From an uncultured Pseudoflavonifractor sp. (GTDB lineage: Bacteria; Bacillota; Clostridia; Oscillospirales; Oscillospiraceae), in contig CANSYW010000008.1 in NCBI GenBank assembly GCA_947651395.1, positions 1 through 64,000 of the forward strand: a stretch of DNA of 64,000 bases, given 5' to 3'. Positions 49,525 through 57,708 of the stretch are shown here, one piece after another. The stretch's first letter is position 1. Each line of letters opens with the position of its first letter. Below the pieces are notes generated by a model. It had not been told where the DNA came from. It did no database searches and saw only the letters and a list, made by a program, of their open reading frames with translations. The position numbers were made by a program, and so were the translations under genes.

Positions 49525-50937
49525 TCAGGAGGAAGCGCTCAGGGTGGACAGAAAGGCGTTGTAGACCGTGGGCACGTCGATGGCGGCAAGGGCGGCCTCA
49601 TTCACGGTCACCTGGGCCTGCTGGGCCAGGGAGGTGAGAAGCTGATCCAGCACCTCCTGCCGGAGGGCGGCGATGAGGTCGGGGTGCCCCGCCGGATCCA
49701 ACCGCCAGATGATGTGGTAGCCGAACTGGGACTGTACCGGCTCCTTGGAGTACTCCCCGATGGCCAAGGCCTGGGTGCCCTTTTCAAACTCGGGGACCAT
49801 CTCCCCGGAGGAAAAGAGGTAGCCGTCCGGGTTCTGGGCCATGCCGGGATCCTGACCGAAGACCTGGAGCAGGGCGTCAAACTGGTCCAGGGTGGGCACC
49901 GCCTCCAGCCCGTCCAGCACCGCCTGGGCGGTGTCCGGGTCGGGGCAGAGGATATGCTTGGCCCGCAGGAGCCCGTACTGCTTGGCATAGGTCTGGAGGG
50001 TCTCCTGGGAGGGGTTGGGGGTGAGCTGCTGAGCCAGCTGATCCATGGGGCAGCCCAGCTCCTCGGCCACGGCCTCCGCCAGGGTCTGATAGACCGCCTC
50101 GGTCTGGGCGGCGGAGAGGATATAGGGGGCGGGGGCGCCTATGTTATAGGTCTGGTTCCAGTCCAGCCTCTGGCCGGAGCTGGCGGAGAGCTGGTAATCC
50201 ATGTCGTAGGCGATCATGCAGATCATATGCTCCAGAAGTTCCCGGCTGACGCTCCTGCCGTTCACCGTCATCACCGTGTCCGCCCCCGGGGTGGACACGG
50301 TGGGCGCCTCCTGGGGAATGAAGGGCTGACGCAGAGCGGGGTCGGCGATCCGGGCCACCATGGTCGCCACCTCGGCCCGGGTGAGCTCACCGGCGGCATG
50401 GAAGGTGCCGTACTTGTCCACCCCGGTAAGGATGCCGGCGTTGTAGAAGGCCAGCAGGCTTGGGTCGCTGGTGTCGGGCAGGGCGGTGATGGCGTTGATG
50501 GGGGCAAGCTCACTGGCGGGGGTCACCGCCGAGAGCAGGTCGAAAAACTCCTGCCGGGTGGCGTTCTTGGTGGGCTCGGGTACGGCCACGGCGTTGACGG
50601 TCAGATAGTCCACATAGTCCTGATACCACAGCCGGGTCTGGCCGGCCAGGGGGGTGGCGCTGGGGATGGGCTCTCCGGTGACGGCCTCCCGCAGCCGGGC
50701 GGCAATGGCGGCGCACTCGGCCACCGTCATGGTGCCCTGAGGGGAGAAGCGATCTGTTCCGGTGCCCTTCATCAGCCCGGTCTCATAGCACTGTTTCACC
50801 GAGGTGTAGTACCAGCTCCCCTGATCCACATCGGAAAATCCGGGATAGGCGTTCACCGCCGGAAAGCTTCCCGCGGCCAGGGCGGCGGGGGTGAGCAGGG
50901 CGGCGCATAGCAGGGCGCACAGCAGTTTCTTTTTCAT
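49525..50937 (-). CDS. SLH-domain protein fused to PpiC-type prolyl isomerase
   Basis: A 470-residue secreted protein. A signal peptide (about 1-22, ALLCAALLTPAALA) is followed by three SLH-like segments: NAYPGFSDVDQGSWY (about 28-85), about 90-145, and one beginning ALPDTSDPSLLAFYNAG (about 150-200). SLH domains anchor proteins to pyruvylated wall polymers. The C-terminal half (about 215-460) has an N-terminal SurA-like helical part and a rotamase domain (AKHILCPDPDTAQAVLDGLE, then FGYHIIWRLD). So it resembles PrsA anchored by SLH domains rather than lipid: a likely foldase outside the membrane. Confidence 0.85.
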   Translation of the reverse strand: MKKKLLCALLCAALLTPAALAAGSFPAVNAYPGFSDVDQGSWYYTSVKQCYETGLMKGTGTDRFSPQGTMTVAECAAIAARLREAVTGEPIPSATPLAGQTRLWYQDYVDYLTVNAVAVPEPTKNATRQEFFDLLSAVTPASELAPINAITALPDTSDPSLLAFYNAGILTGVDKYGTFHAAGELTRAEVATMVARIADPALRQPFIPQEAPTVSTPGADTVMTVNGRSVSRELLEHMICMIAYDMDYQLSASSGQRLDWNQTYNIGAPAPYILSAAQTEAVYQTLAEAVAEELGCPMDQLAQQLTPNPSQETLQTYAKQYGLLRAKHILCPDPDTAQAVLDGLEAVPTLDQFDALLQVFGQDPGMAQNPDGYLFSSGEMVPEFEKGTQALAIGEYSKEPVQSQFGYHIIWRLDPAGHPDLIAALRQEVLDQLLTSLAQQAQVTVNEAALAAIDVPTVYNAFLSTLSASS

Positions 50938-50967
50938 CCGGTTCTCCCTTCTGTACGGTGGAACTCC

Positions 50968-51966
50968 TTATGCCAGTCTGTTCTGATCGGGGGCCAGGGT
51001 CACGCCGGTGAGGTCGATGAGTCGGGCGTAGTAGACCTGCACGTCAAAGTCCTTGTAGGCCTGGGTCCCCTGGGCCGGGGTGACGCCCAAAGCCGTCAAG
51101 GAATCGTCCTTTACATGGTTCAATACCGACTTTCCGTCCGTCCAGACGTAGTGCCAGTTGAATTCATTCCCCAGGGCGGCCTCCCAGGCGGCGATGGCGT
51201 TGTTCACCGTAATGAGGTATTCCGCTGCCGTGACCCCGGTGTCAAACATCACTGTGCCGGGCGTCAGGCAGGCGGCGGTGAAGGGGGAGTAGTCTTCGGG
51301 GACAAAGGTCTTGCGCAGCTCGGGCCTGGCCATCCGGGCCGCCATGGCGGCGGCCTCCGAGCGGGTGAGGGTCTTGTCCCCGGCGAAGGTGCCGTACTTG
51401 TCGGTGCCGGTGAGGATGCCCCAGTTATAGAACCGCAGGATCACGGCGTCCTCTCCCACGTCGGGCAGATCCTCATGGGCGATCTCATTGACGGCGGAAA
51501 ATTCATCCTCGCTGCCGTCGGCGGCCAGGGCCATGAAGACCAGGAAGTCGCGGCGGGTGGCGGGGGCCTCAAAGAGGGCCTTGTCATCCCACGGAATGCT
51601 TCCGTAGTAGCTGGAGCCGCTCTCCTGGGCGGCCTCCATCAGGTAGTCGGCATAGTTCTGATACCAGGGCAGGCCCGGCTGGGCGGCGGGGATGGGGTCG
51701 CCGGTAAACGCCTCCCGCAGCCGGGCGGCCAAGGCGGCGCACTCGGCGGAGGTGAGGGTCTTCCCCGGCTCAAAGCCCTTGTCGGTGCCCTTCATCAGCC
51801 CGATCTCGTAGCAGAGCCTGGCGGTGTCGTAAAACCAGTCGTTTTCCTTCACGTCGGCAAAGCCGGGATAGACGTTTACGGCGGGAAATTTTTCTTCGGT
51901 CCCCGCCGCCAGGGCGGGAGTGAGCAGAAGAGCGGCGGAAAGAGCGAAAGCGGTCAAACGTTTCAT
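50968..51966 (-). CDS. SLH-domain surface protein
   Basis: A 332-residue secreted protein. A signal peptide (MKRLTAFALSAALLLTPALA) is followed by SLH-like segments: NVYPGFADVKENDWFY, LPDVGEDAVILRFYNWGILTG and a TRSEAAAMAARM helix. The C-terminal 90 residues have no recognised domain. It is closely related in order to the neighbouring SLH-PpiC protein and lies 30 bases upstream of it, so the two probably arose by duplication of the anchor. The ATG at 51966 has GGAGG upstream; the 102 extra residues of the longer frame overlap hisS. Confidence 0.85.
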   Translation of the reverse strand: MKRLTAFALSAALLLTPALAAGTEEKFPAVNVYPGFADVKENDWFYDTARLCYEIGLMKGTDKGFEPGKTLTSAECAALAARLREAFTGDPIPAAQPGLPWYQNYADYLMEAAQESGSSYYGSIPWDDKALFEAPATRRDFLVFMALAADGSEDEFSAVNEIAHEDLPDVGEDAVILRFYNWGILTGTDKYGTFAGDKTLTRSEAAAMAARMARPELRKTFVPEDYSPFTAACLTPGTVMFDTGVTAAEYLITVNNAIAAWEAALGNEFNWHYVWTDGKSVLNHVKDDSLTALGVTPAQGTQAYKDFDVQVYYARLIDLTGVTLAPDQNRLA

Positions 51967-52022
51967 ATCGAAACCTCCAAAAGCAGAATGACCTTTAGAC
52001 GACAAAGGGGCGGAAAGGTTCC

Positions 52023-53378
52023 TTACTCCCGGATGGGCGCGCCCTGATTTTTGGCGTCCACCCGAACCTTGAGCCAGCCGGGGGCCTCGCTGAGAGAGAC
52101 CTGCACCTGTTCGCCGGAGACCATGTCCTTCAGGGACACCGCCCCCTTCTGCACCTCGTCGTCCCCCAGGAAGGCCACAAAGGGGAGGGAGAGCTTGTCG
52201 GCGTAGTTCATTTTGGCCTTGAATTTTTTGGGCTCGGTGTAGAGCTGGGCTCTGACCCCCGCGGCCCGGCACAGGGTGGCGAAGGCGATGGCGGGGGAGA
52301 GATCCTCGGTCATGGGCAGGATGAGCACGTCCGCGGGAGCGGTGGGCAGGTCGTCGTTGAGCAGGCCCTGCTCCTCCAGCACGTAGAAAAGACGGGTGAG
52401 ACCGATGGAGATACCCACGCCGGGGAGTTGTTTTTCGGTGTAATATTCCGCAAGGTTATCATACCGGCCCCCGGAGCACACGCTGCCCACCTCGGGGTGA
52501 TCCAGCAGCACGGTCTCGTAGACGGTGCCGGTATAGTAGTCCAGACCCCGGGCAATGGTGAGGTCGATGGCGAAGTGATCCTGGGGCACGCCGAAGGCGT
52601 CCAGATATTTTGCCACCGTCTCCAGCTCGCTGAGGCCCAGGTCAAAGGTCTCGTTCTGACCCTGATACTCCCTCAGGGCGTCGAGCACCTCCTGGTTGGA
52701 GCCGCGGATGGAGATGAACTTCACGATCTCTCCCACCGCGTCCTGATCCAGGCCCAGATCGTCGTGAAGCATCAGCCCCACCTTTTCCGCCCCGATCTTC
52801 TCCAGCTTGTCCACCACACGCATGATGTCGGCGGCCCTGTGATCCCAGTGGAGGATGGCATAGAAGCCGTTGAGGATCTTCCGGTTGTTGATGCGGATAC
52901 GGAAGCGGTTCAGGCCCAGGGCGGTAAAGGTCTGGTAGATGATGGCGGGGATCTCCGCCTCGTTGATGATGTCCAGCTTGCCGTCCCCGATGACGTCGAT
53001 GTCAGCCTGGTAGAACTCCCGGAACCGGCCCCGCTGGGCCCGCTCGCCCCGGTAGACCTTGCCGATCTGATACCGGCGGAAGGGGAAGGAGAGCTCGTTG
53101 TAGTGGAGGGCCACGTACTTGGCCAGGGGCACCGTCAGGTCAAAGCGCAGGGACAGGTCGCTGTCCCCCTTGGTAAAGCGGTAGATCTGCTTTTCGGTCT
53201 CCCCGCCGGCCTTGGCCAAAAGCACCTCGCTGGACTCGATGACCGGGGTGTCCAGGCCGGTGAAGCCATAGAGGCTGTAAGTCTTCTCCAGGATCTCCCG
53301 CACCCGGTCAAACTGCTTTTGCTTTTGGGGGAGCAGCTCCATGAATCCGGACAGGGTCCGGGCCTTGACTCGTTCCAT
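52023..53378 (-). CDS. hisS: Histidyl-tRNA synthetase
   Basis: A 451-residue class II HisRS. Motif 2 is RGRFREFYQADIDVIG, the histidine-A loop is ARGLDYYTG, and a C-terminal anticodon-binding domain begins near residue 335 (DVLILPMT). The ATG at 53378 follows GGAAGAGAG; the longer frame would contain the leader. A promoter and a terminator hairpin are both upstream of the start, suggesting attenuation. Confidence 0.96.
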   Translation of the reverse strand: MERVKARTLSGFMELLPQKQKQFDRVREILEKTYSLYGFTGLDTPVIESSEVLLAKAGGETEKQIYRFTKGDSDLSLRFDLTVPLAKYVALHYNELSFPFRRYQIGKVYRGERAQRGRFREFYQADIDVIGDGKLDIINEAEIPAIIYQTFTALGLNRFRIRINNRKILNGFYAILHWDHRAADIMRVVDKLEKIGAEKVGLMLHDDLGLDQDAVGEIVKFISIRGSNQEVLDALREYQGQNETFDLGLSELETVAKYLDAFGVPQDHFAIDLTIARGLDYYTGTVYETVLLDHPEVGSVCSGGRYDNLAEYYTEKQLPGVGISIGLTRLFYVLEEQGLLNDDLPTAPADVLILPMTEDLSPAIAFATLCRAAGVRAQLYTEPKKFKAKMNYADKLSLPFVAFLGDDEVQKGAVSLKDMVSGEQVQVSLSEAPGWLKVRVDAKNQGAPIRE

Positions 53379-53398
53379 CTCTCTCTTCCTTTCCAGAC

Positions 53399-53443
53399 AA
53401 AAAGGCAGGCTCTTGTCCCAGACAGGGGACGAAGACGCCTGCC
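53399..53443 (-). terminator. Terminator hairpin inside the hisS leader
   Basis: GGCAGGC (53443-53437) pairs with GCCTGCC (53410-53404), with an inner GTCCC/GGGAC stem, and the U-tract follows (TTTTT, 53403-53399). It lies after the hisS promoter and 20 bases before the ATG. It may end mgsA transcripts, attenuate hisS, or both. Confidence 0.8.
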
Positions 53444-53467
53444 TCCGTAATATTGAAAACTGCAACG

Positions 53468-53496
53468 ATATTACCGCAAAATCCCTGAAATGTCAA
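53468..53496 (-). promoter_or_regulatory. Sigma-A promoter of hisS
   Basis: On the minus strand TTGACA (53496-53491), 17 bases, TAATAT (53473-53468). The -35 overlaps the mgsA stop codon. Confidence 0.72.
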
Positions 53497-53909
53497 GCAT
53501 AGAAGGGGGTGGGGCCGGGCTTCACCGCGTCCCGCCAGTCCAGATCGCCCCGGGCCAGGCCCATGATGAGCATCTCGGCGGAGGCCACGTTGGTGGCAAA
53601 GGGGACGTTGTACTGGTCGCACAGCCGGGTGATGTAGTCCAGGTCGGCGTCCAGGTTATGGGACTGGGGATCGGTGAAGAAGAGCACCATGTCGATCTCG
53701 TTGTAGGCGATGCGGGCGCCGATCTGCTGACTGCCCCCGTGCTCATGGGAGAGGTAGAGGGTAATGGGAAGACCGGTTGCCTCGCCCACCACCCGGCCGG
53801 TGGTGGCGGTGGCGCAGATCTGGTGCCTGGCCAGAATGCCCGAGTAGGCAATGCAGAACTGCACCATCAATTCTTTTTTGCGATCATGGCTGAGCAGCGC
53901 GATATTCAT
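53493..53909 (-). CDS. mgsA: Methylglyoxal synthase
   Basis: A 138-residue MgsA converting dihydroxyacetone phosphate to methylglyoxal and phosphate. Visible features are MNIALLSHDRKK, the TTGRVV phosphate loop, LSHEHGGSQQIGARIA and FFTDP. It acts as a glycolytic bypass under phosphate limitation. Between minD and hisS, an arrangement found with minD in several Clostridia. Confidence 0.95.
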   Translation of the reverse strand: MNIALLSHDRKKELMVQFCIAYSGILARHQICATATTGRVVGEATGLPITLYLSHEHGGSQQIGARIAYNEIDMVLFFTDPQSHNLDADLDYITRLCDQYNVPFATNVASAEMLIMGLARGDLDWRDAVKPGPTPFYA

Positions 53910-53952
53910 AAAAACCTCATCCTTTCCCAGGAATACAAAGGGTAAGAAAGAC

Positions 53953-54690
53953 CTATTTGATCCGCATCACGGGCACCCGCTGGCCCAGGAGCCGCAGGGC
54001 GATGTTTCGGTAGCCGACGGCGGCGCCCTTGTTGGCGCAGAGGATGAGAGGCGTGCCCTGGTTGGCGGCGAGCATCACCCTGTTGTCCTCGGGCACCACC
54101 CCCAGCAGGGGCAGGCCGGCGGCGTCCATGGCGTCGTCGATGGTGAACTGGAGCTTTTTCAGCAGCTTGGGCTGTACCCGGTTTACCACCAGGTGGATCT
54201 GGCCCATGAGACGGCTGAGCTGGGTCACCGTGCGCTGGGCGTCCCGCAGGGCGGAGGCGTCGGTGGTGGAGACCACAATGGCCCGGTCACAGCCGCACAC
54301 CGCCAGCCGGAAGCCCTCCCCCAGTCCGGCGGGGGCGTCCAGCAGGATATATTCATACTCCTGCCGGGCCCGGGCGAGAAGCTGGCGCATATCCATGTCC
54401 TGAATGGGGCCGCCCAGGGTGAGGGGGGCGGTGAGAAGAAACAGCCCCGGGATGTCCGGGTGCTCCACCACGGCGTCGGTCAGACGGCACCGGCCCTGGA
54501 GCACGTCGGTAAAGTCCATCAGGGCCCGGTCGGCCAGGCCCAGGGACAGGTCCAGATTGCGCAGCCCCACGTCCATGTCGATACACAAAGTGGGGTGGCC
54601 CAGAGCGGCCAGGCAGGAGCCCACAGCCCCGGTGAGAGAGGTCTTTCCGGTCCCCCCCTTGCCGGAGGTGACAGCGATCACAGTGGCCAT
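53953..54690 (-). CDS. minD: Septum-site determining ATPase MinD
   Basis: A 245-residue ParA-type ATPase. The deviant Walker A is SGKGGTGKTS (about 9-18). DMDVGLRNLDLSLGL is the MinD signature, and a C-terminal amphipathic stretch (YRNIALRLLGQRV) could target the membrane. It blocks polar division with MinC, not seen here, and no minE is in the window. ATG at 54690 with GAGGGGGGAG upstream; the longer frame covers the promoter. Confidence 0.88.
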   Translation of the reverse strand: MATVIAVTSGKGGTGKTSLTGAVGSCLAALGHPTLCIDMDVGLRNLDLSLGLADRALMDFTDVLQGRCRLTDAVVEHPDIPGLFLLTAPLTLGGPIQDMDMRQLLARARQEYEYILLDAPAGLGEGFRLAVCGCDRAIVVSTTDASALRDAQRTVTQLSRLMGQIHLVVNRVQPKLLKKLQFTIDDAMDAAGLPLLGVVPEDNRVMLAANQGTPLILCANKGAAVGYRNIALRLLGQRVPVMRIK

Positions 54691-54717
54691 GTTGGACTCC
54701 CCCCTCTTCAGAAAAAT

Positions 54718-54747
54718 ATTATAGCACGGTATCCCGACCGCAAGCAA
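54718..54747 (-). promoter_or_regulatory. Sigma-A promoter of minD
   Basis: On the minus strand TTGCTT (54747-54742), 18 bases, TATAAT (54723-54718), about 30 bases before the minD ATG. Confidence 0.7.
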
Positions 54748-54796
54748 CGATTTTTTGAAATTTTCCACAAAAATCCGGAAGGGAATTGTAAAAAGC

Positions 54797-55597
54797 TCAC
54801 AAAGGGCTCTTTTTGATCTTTCCCCAGCTCCGGGGCAGTCCCTTGGGCGTGGGGGAGAGCTTGTCCACCCGCACCAGCCGGTGGGTGACCCCGGCGCCGG
54901 GAAGGGCATAGTCCACGTGCCCGGAAAGCCTGCCGCCCAGTCGTTTGACGGCATTTGCCCCGGCGGAGACCTCCTCTTCGCTCTCCACGCTCTTCATGGA
55001 CAGGAAGGCGCCCCCCGGCCTGACAAAGGGCAGACACAGCTCGCACAGCAGGGGGAAGGAGGCCACCGCCCGGGAGGCGGCCAGGTCGAAGCCGTCCCGA
55101 AATCCCGGCTCCAGGGCCAGCTCCTCCGCCCGGGCGTGGAGGCACTGGACGCCGTCAAGGGAAAGGTCTTCACAGATTTCCTCCAGCCACCGGACCCGTT
55201 TGCCCAGGCTGTCGGCCAGGGTGAGGGTGAGGGAGGGCTCCAGGATCTTGAGCACCACACCGGGGAATCCGGCCCCGGTGCCCACGTCGATCAGCGTCTT
55301 GCCGGCCAGCCATGTGGATGCTGCCAGGCCTCCCACAGGGTCGGACCCTTCGGCGCCCGACTCCTTCGACTGAGTAAGACCGCTGGGGGCGCCGCCCCCA
55401 TAGGCCAGCACGGCCGCTGAGTCCAGAAAATGCAGCCGAGCCACGGCCACGGGCTCCGTGATGGCGGTGAGGTTCATCACCTGGTTGCGCTCCAACAGCA
55501 GCTGTCCGTACCGGCACAGCTTGTCCACCGCCCTCTCCGGGGGGGTGAGGCCCATCTCTTGAAGGCCCTGGGCCAGAAGCTCCCTGACCTGCTCCAT
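54797..55597 (-). CDS. rsmG: 16S rRNA (guanine-527-N7) methyltransferase RsmG
   Basis: A 266-residue RsmG with the SAM motif LIDVGTGAGFPGV, then the DSLGKRVRWLEE and ASRAVASFP segments. It methylates G527 of 16S rRNA; loss gives low-level streptomycin resistance. About 30 extra residues (66-96, Gly/Ser/Pro rich) sit between HFLDSAAVL and the SAM motif, where homologues have a short loop. The ATG at 55597 overlaps the upstream gene stop as TGATG. Confidence 0.94.
   Translation of the reverse strand: MEQVRELLAQGLQEMGLTPPERAVDKLCRYGQLLLERNQVMNLTAITEPVAVARLHFLDSAAVLAYGGGAPSGLTQSKESGAEGSDPVGGLAASTWLAGKTLIDVGTGAGFPGVVLKILEPSLTLTLADSLGKRVRWLEEICEDLSLDGVQCLHARAEELALEPGFRDGFDLAASRAVASFPLLCELCLPFVRPGGAFLSMKSVESEEEVSAGANAVKRLGGRLSGHVDYALPGAGVTHRLVRVDKLSPTPKGLPRSWGKIKKSPL
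55310..55402 (-). repeat. Hairpin-rich in-frame insertion in rsmG
   Basis: The extra segment is rich in inverted repeats: TGGGGGC-GCC-GCCCCCA (55384-55400) and AGGGTC-c-GACCCT near 55338-55350. It keeps the frame open. It is not clearly a member of the stop-anchored family, but behaves similarly. Confidence 0.5.
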
Positions 55598-55938
55598 CAC
55601 AGCTGCCTCACAAGGTTGGGCAGGGCCCGGATCAGGCCAAGCAAAGCCAGCAGGAAGGCCCCGCCGGAAATGAGACCACAGGAGAGGAGCCCGCCCCGGC
55701 CCTCGCCCCGGCGGAAGCGGAGGATGGCGGAGGCGCCCAGCCCGCACAGGGCGGGGGCGAGCATGAGAGCGCCGATACCCTGGAGGAAGCTGCCGTGGGC
55801 CAGTCCGTAGGTGCTCAGCAGTACCAGAATGACCATGTATACCACGCCCACCCAGGCCCACAGCCGCTGCATGGGAGTGGCGTATTTGACGGGCTCTGTC
55901 CGGGACTCCTGCTGGTCCTTTTTCTCCAGTTCGTCCAT
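55597..55938 (-). CDS. Small integral membrane protein of unknown function
   Basis: A 113-residue protein with three predicted transmembrane helices (about 28-47, 52-70 and 84-107) and a charged N-terminus ([18 protein letters not shown]). No family recognised with confidence. It overlaps mscL by one base (TAATG) and rsmG by one base (TGATG), so all three are coupled. Confidence 0.8.
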   Translation of the reverse strand: MDELEKKDQQESRTEPVKYATPMQRLWAWVGVVYMVILVLLSTYGLAHGSFLQGIGALMLAPALCGLGASAILRFRRGEGRGGLLSCGLISGGAFLLALLGLIRALPNLVRQL

Positions 55939-56381
55939 TATTTCTCCTTCAGAAGGTCCCGGATCTCGGTGAGGAGCTTTTCCTCGTTGGAGGGCTCGGG
56001 AACCGGCTCGGGGGCGGGCTCGGCGGGGGCCTCCTCCTTCTTGCGGTGCATGGAGTTGATGCCCTTGATGAGGCAGAACACGGCAAAGGCGATGATGAGG
56101 AAGTCCAGGATGGTGGCCAGGAAGCTGCCGTAGTTGATGCTGACAGCCGCGGCGATCTCCTCGCCGTTTTCCACTACGGCCTCCTTGAGCACCACCTTCC
56201 AGCCGCTGAAATCCACGCCGCCGGTGAGCATGCTCACGGCGGGCATGATGACGTCGTTGACCAGGGACGTGCTGATCTTGCCGAAGGCGCCGCCGATGAT
56301 GACGCCCACGGCCATGTCCATCACATTGCCCCGGGCAATAAACTCTTTGAATTCGCCCCAAAATCCTTTCTTCTCCGCCAT
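55938..56381 (-). CDS. mscL: Large-conductance mechanosensitive channel MscL
   Basis: A 147-residue MscL. The first helix has the gate sequence [20 protein letters not shown], and a second helix is around residues 85-108 ([19 protein letters not shown]). The C-terminal bundle has an extra Pro/Glu-rich linker. It opens at high membrane tension to release solutes during osmotic downshock. AGGAGG before the ATG. Confidence 0.97.
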   Translation of the reverse strand: MAEKKGFWGEFKEFIARGNVMDMAVGVIIGGAFGKISTSLVNDVIMPAVSMLTGGVDFSGWKVVLKEAVVENGEEIAAAVSINYGSFLATILDFLIIAFAVFCLIKGINSMHRKKEEAPAEPAPEPVPEPSNEEKLLTEIRDLLKEK

Positions 56382-56414
56382 ACTTTGGGTGTCCTCCTTT
56401 TTTGTTATTTGTGC

Positions 56415-57593
56415 TTATGATCCGATCAGGCCCAACATGCAGAGGGCCAAATAGAGGGGGTCGTCCTGGGCGACCTCTTCGGCGGTCAGGGGGAGCTCGG
56501 CGCCGTCCGGGCGCAGGTGGCCGAAGACCGTTTCCTCGCCGCTGCGCCGCAAAAAGCTGGCCTGTCCGCCCTCAAAGGGAGTAAGAAAGTCGTATTCCAG
56601 GGGGATGATCACGTCTCCCAAGGTGTTGATCATGCCCTTTTTTCCGTTGTAGTGGAGCGGGCTTGCGTAGTCTCCGGCGCTGCCAACTACCACAAGGCCC
56701 TCCTCGTCAGGGGAGTTGTAGATGCGGGGATAGAGGCAGGGGAGCACCACATTCCCCTCTGTGTCCAGGATCCCCTTGTTGCCTTTCTGATCGGTGACGA
56801 TAACGAAGCCGTCCTCTTCGACCATCAGATAGGTATACTGGGCAGGAATGCGTACCGTTCCAGCGGCGTCCTTCAATCCATAGCGTCCATTCTCTTCAAA
56901 GGGGGCAAAGACCGCGTCAGACGGTACGGAAAATGACTGTCGCAGAGATGGGTTTATCACTCGAGCCAGCATAGTTGCCGCCTCAGCTCTGGTCAGGCTA
57001 CCCTCGCCGTGGAAGGTGCCCATTTCATCCACGCCTGTAAGGATGCCTGCCTGATAAAGCCGCAGGACTGCCGACTCATTGGTGTCAGGGAGGGCTGAAA
57101 TTTCGTTGATGGCGTCCATGGAGCCGGCAGCACGGTCTATGGCCTGCGCGAAGGCCAGTCGCTGTGTGGCGCCAAATCCATCGTACTGACAGTAAATGGT
57201 TCCGTCTTCGTCAATTATGAACCAGAGCAGAGCTTCAAAGCCCTTCGGATCATCTAAAGATACATAGGTATAAACGGCATTGCGCCACCAAGATTCGATA
57301 TGGACGCTCCATTCCGCCGGGGGTGTTTTCAAGGTTCCTGACCCGCCCTGTCGTAAATCATAAAGCCGTAAGGCCAAGGTAAGACACTCCGGGTCGGTCA
57401 GTTCCCGCTCCGGCTCAAATTTCCCCTCGCCCGTCCCCTGCATGAGCCCCTTTTCCACGCAGACCTCCACATAGGGAGCGAACCAGTCCTCCGGGGAGAC
57501 GTCGGAAAATCCGGCGTCCTCTGCGGCCAGAACAGGAGAGAGACAACAAAGAGTAATTATCAAAGAAAAAACTACAGAAAGTATCCGCCTCAT
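56415..57593 (-). CDS. SLH-domain protein with WG repeats
   Basis: A 392-residue secreted protein. A signal peptide (about 1-23) and three SLH-like segments (AGFSDVSPEDWFAPYVEVC; about 80-150; ALPDTNESAVLRLYQAGILTG) are followed by WG-type repeats (GRYGLKDAAGTVRIPAQY, GNKGILDTEGNVVLP, GKKGMINTLGDVIIPLEY) of KWG form, which probably form a beta-propeller-like or solenoid fold. The middle of the gene has visibly lower GC and weaker codon bias than neighbours. ATG at 57593 with GGGAGGT eight bases upstream. Confidence 0.85.
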   Translation of the reverse strand: MRRILSVVFSLIITLCCLSPVLAAEDAGFSDVSPEDWFAPYVEVCVEKGLMQGTGEGKFEPERELTDPECLTLALRLYDLRQGGSGTLKTPPAEWSVHIESWWRNAVYTYVSLDDPKGFEALLWFIIDEDGTIYCQYDGFGATQRLAFAQAIDRAAGSMDAINEISALPDTNESAVLRLYQAGILTGVDEMGTFHGEGSLTRAEAATMLARVINPSLRQSFSVPSDAVFAPFEENGRYGLKDAAGTVRIPAQYTYLMVEEDGFVIVTDQKGNKGILDTEGNVVLPCLYPRIYNSPDEEGLVVVGSAGDYASPLHYNGKKGMINTLGDVIIPLEYDFLTPFEGGQASFLRRSGEETVFGHLRPDGAELPLTAEEVAQDDPLYLALCMLGLIGS

Positions 57594-57708
57594 CCGAAGA
57601 ACCTCCCGTTCCAAAGGAAAGGGTCATGACCAGCCCTAGAAAGATTCGGAAGCCGAAAGAAAGTAGCCGCCCATGCCGTGAAGGGAATTTGGTTTACAGC
57701 ATTCGCTC

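Noticed and set aside
51967-52272. N-terminal extension of the SLH protein gene
   Set aside because: The 102 codons overlap hisS, have no domain, and the ATG at 51966 has an ideal RBS and starts a signal peptide.
53379-53470. T-box leader of hisS
   Set aside because: The leader is about 80 bases and lacks the T-box sequence; only the terminator is present.
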